Below, in pieces: positions 62,597 to 64,000 of a DNA stretch of 64,000 nucleotides (within the stretch, counting starts at the first letter, position 1; each line of letters starts with the position of its first letter). The translations under genes were made by a program, and so were the position numbers. The DNA is taken from contig NC_014762.1 of assembly GCF_000183725.1 (NCBI RefSeq), positions 992,001 through 1,056,000 of the forward strand, in the 5' to 3' direction. This stretch comes from Sulfuricurvum kujiense DSM 16994. Its GTDB lineage: Bacteria > Campylobacterota > Campylobacteria > Campylobacterales > Sulfurimonadaceae. The notes beneath the pieces were generated by a model. It was not told the DNA's origin. It ran no database searches and saw nothing but the letters and a program-made list of their open reading frames with translations.

Positions 62597-64000
62597 ATGA
62601 AAATAGAAACTGCAATTTTTTATCGCTTAGTGGTTTTAGCTGCCGGTACTTTTTTAGTGAGCGGGATCGGCGTAAAGATCCTACAAATGTATGGATTGAT
62701 GGAGAGTGTTCCTCTGCATGTGGCATTGGAAACGTCAGGCTCGTTTATCGCCCTTTTCTTTTCATTTTTCATTTTTAAGTTTGACAACAACAATAACTAT
62801 TATTTAAGCCGATTTCATTATGTTTCGCTTTCACTGATAGCTATCGCGGTAATCGGGCTTTTTCATGCCATAAGTCTTCCGGGGACTATGTTTGTGTGGT
62901 TATATACGACCGGAATGTTCATCGGGAGTCTATTGATGCTTACGGTCTTTATACCCGAAAGAAGAGTTTCGTATTTTGTGTATACGGCACTCCCTTTGGT
63001 TTCTGCGGTTATTTCAGTCATTATTGCCGCATTGTTATTCTATATGCATGACATGCTTCCCGATCCGATTGTTGGTGGGAAATTTTCAAACAGCGAGATT
63101 TTTGTCAGTAACCTTTCTGCTATATTTTTCTTTTTGGCTTCGATCCCTTTTGCATACTATTACCGGCAAAAACACCAATATGAAGACATCTATTTTTTCG
63201 CGCTTGCATTGCTGCTTTCGGCAGCAGCTTTTCTTTTTCAATACTCAATGCTTTGGGGAGCGACATGGTGGTATTGGCATTTTATCCGTTTGTCCGGTTT
63301 CTTTTTTCTCCTTTTGTATTTCATCCGCTTTATTGAAGAAAAAAACCAACTTTTTATTAATCGGGAGATACAGTCGAGCATTATTGAATTTTCTGCCGAT
63401 GCGATTATTACCAAATCTATGGATGGGTTAATTCTGACATGGAATGCGGCGGCGGAAAGTCTTTTTGGATATACGGCCGATGAAGTGATCGGAAAATCGG
63501 TGTCAATTCTTTATAGCCCTTCTGCCGCCATGATGGAGCGTGAAAATATTCGTCAAATCAGAGATGGGGCATCTGTAAAGCAGTTTGAAACGGTATTTAT
63601 TGCAAAAAACGGTGCGTATGTCGATGTCGCCGTAACCCTTTCACCGATAAAAGATTCCAGTAATACGATAATAGGGCTATCAAAAATTGTGAGGGACATT
63701 ACCGAGCGTAAAAAAACGGCTGAAGCATTTAACCGATTGTTTTTGCGGAATGAAGCCATATTGGATTCGGTACCGGACATCATCATGCAGGTGGATAATG
63801 ATAAGAAATATATTTGGGCGAACAAGAGCGGTATCGCTTTTTTCGGAGACGATGTGATCGGAAAAGAGGCATCGTATTATTTTGAAGGGGAACAAGATAC
63901 CTATGAGACGACGAATCCCTTATTTGAGGGAGACCAAAATATAATTTATGTCGAAAGTTTTCAAAGACGCTGTGACGGAGAGATACGTCTTTTGGCTTGG
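62597..64000 (+). CDS. Membrane PAS-domain sensor, cut by the window end
   Basis: An open frame from ATG 62597 (AGGA ten bases upstream) to the end of the window, 468 residues visible. Seven to eight hydrophobic spans fill about 8-245 (for example VVLAAGTFLVSGIGV, LSLIAIAVIGLFHAIS), like a membrane sensory input domain. Two PAS domains follow: SIIEFSADAIITKSMDGLIL with WNAAAESLFGYTADEVIGKS (about 255-370), and LDSVPDIIMQVDNDKKYIWA (about 390 on). The output domain (kinase, GGDEF or other) lies beyond 64000. Confidence 0.8.
   Translation, partial: MKIETAIFYRLVVLAAGTFLVSGIGVKILQMYGLMESVPLHVALETSGSFIALFFSFFIFKFDNNNNYYLSRFHYVSLSLIAIAVIGLFHAISLPGTMFVWLYTTGMFIGSLLMLTVFIPERRVSYFVYTALPLVSAVISVIIAALLFYMHDMLPDPIVGGKFSNSEIFVSNLSAIFFFLASIPFAYYYRQKHQYEDIYFFALALLLSAAAFLFQYSMLWGATWWYWHFIRLSGFFFLLLYFIRFIEEKNQLFINREIQSSIIEFSADAIITKSMDGLILTWNAAAESLFGYTADEVIGKSVSILYSPSAAMMERENIRQIRDGASVKQFETVFIAKNGAYVDVAVTLSPIKDSSNTIIGLSKIVRDITERKKTAEAFNRLFLRNEAILDSVPDIIMQVDNDKKYIWANKSGIAFFGDDVIGKEASYYFEGEQDTYETTNPLFEGDQNIIYVESFQRRCDGEIRLLAW

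Noticed and set aside
62976-63431. Plus-strand open frame of 151 residues in the sensor gene
   Set aside because: It is a shadow of the membrane domain frame that runs from 62597 to the window end.

Overview
This window looks like chromosomal DNA of a Campylobacterota (Epsilonproteobacteria) bacterium of the Sulfuricurvum/Sulfurimonas kind. The signs are lineage-typical forms of DapD, LpxB, NifU and the short adenylate kinase, a BioV-type pimeloyl-ACP esterase, a CiaD-like protein, and a conserved aroB - mscS - mtaB - FtsH-like gene order. The base composition is moderate, with AT-rich intergenic DNA. A lithoautotrophic, microaerobic or anaerobic life is suggested by a flavocytochrome-c-sulfide-dehydrogenase-like protein, several small c-type cytochromes, a two-subunit 2-oxoacid:ferredoxin oxidoreductase (reductive TCA type), PEP synthase, rubredoxin and Nif accessory genes. 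The genus is inference; no rRNA or tRNA gene is present. I see no CRISPR array, insertion sequence or prophage.

Layout. 1-2.7 kb: flgG and a chemoreceptor gene broken by an in-frame TAG. 2.7-6.4 kb: leuD, leuB, two small proteins, purU, trmL. 6.3-8.7 kb: two tiny proteins, a self-cleaving S24/CI-type repressor with a clear palindromic operator candidate, and an NlpC/P60 lipoprotein. 8.7-16 kb: a miniature flagellar-rod-like protein, dapD, an ankyrin protein, htpX, a CinA-like protein, two tandem adenylate kinases of different lineages, and aspS. 16-21 kb: a PII-like regulator divergent from nifU, an aldo/keto reductase, an FrdA/NadB-type flavoprotein and nifT. 21-30.5 kb: a TrkA-like protein, aroB, mscS, mtaB, an FtsH-like protein without its zinc site, bioV, mogA, a cytosine deaminase-like protein and a TraB/GumN protein. 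30.5-42.8 kb: a c'-like cytochrome, thrC, ppk2, a YyaL-type protein, dsbD with a small thioredoxin, a hemerythrin, an outer-membrane-barrel candidate, an lpxB operon, a dihydroorotase-like protein without its metal motif, and chorismate mutase.

42.8-47.4 kb is the most distinctive region. It holds an array of ~21-bp-spaced A-rich direct repeats, then a Tat-exported FccB-like flavoprotein lacking one redox cysteine, a Tat-exported Rieske protein with an unusually long ligand spacing, a C-terminal-heme cytochrome, and a major porin gene with a one-base frameshift in its signal peptide. 49.7-55 kb: an EF-hand protein, an ApbE fragment, a REC-PP2C-HATPase protein with its STAS partner (similar in plan to the HsbR/HsbA partner switch), and a chemoreceptor with a periplasmic CxxCH heme motif. 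55-62.3 kb: ppsA, a cytochrome-b5-like/DUF2231 membrane protein, korA-korB, rubredoxin, a rhodanese and sodB. The window ends inside a membrane PAS-domain sensor gene.

How they work together. KorAB and PpsA fit carbon entry and gluconeogenesis from the reductive TCA cycle. The FccB-like, Rieske and cytochrome genes form a plausible periplasmic electron-transfer unit under its own regulation. The NifU-NifT block with a PII protein points to nitrogen fixation elsewhere in the genome. Two reading frames (chemoreceptor and porin) are broken by single-base changes, which may be real or may be sequence errors.
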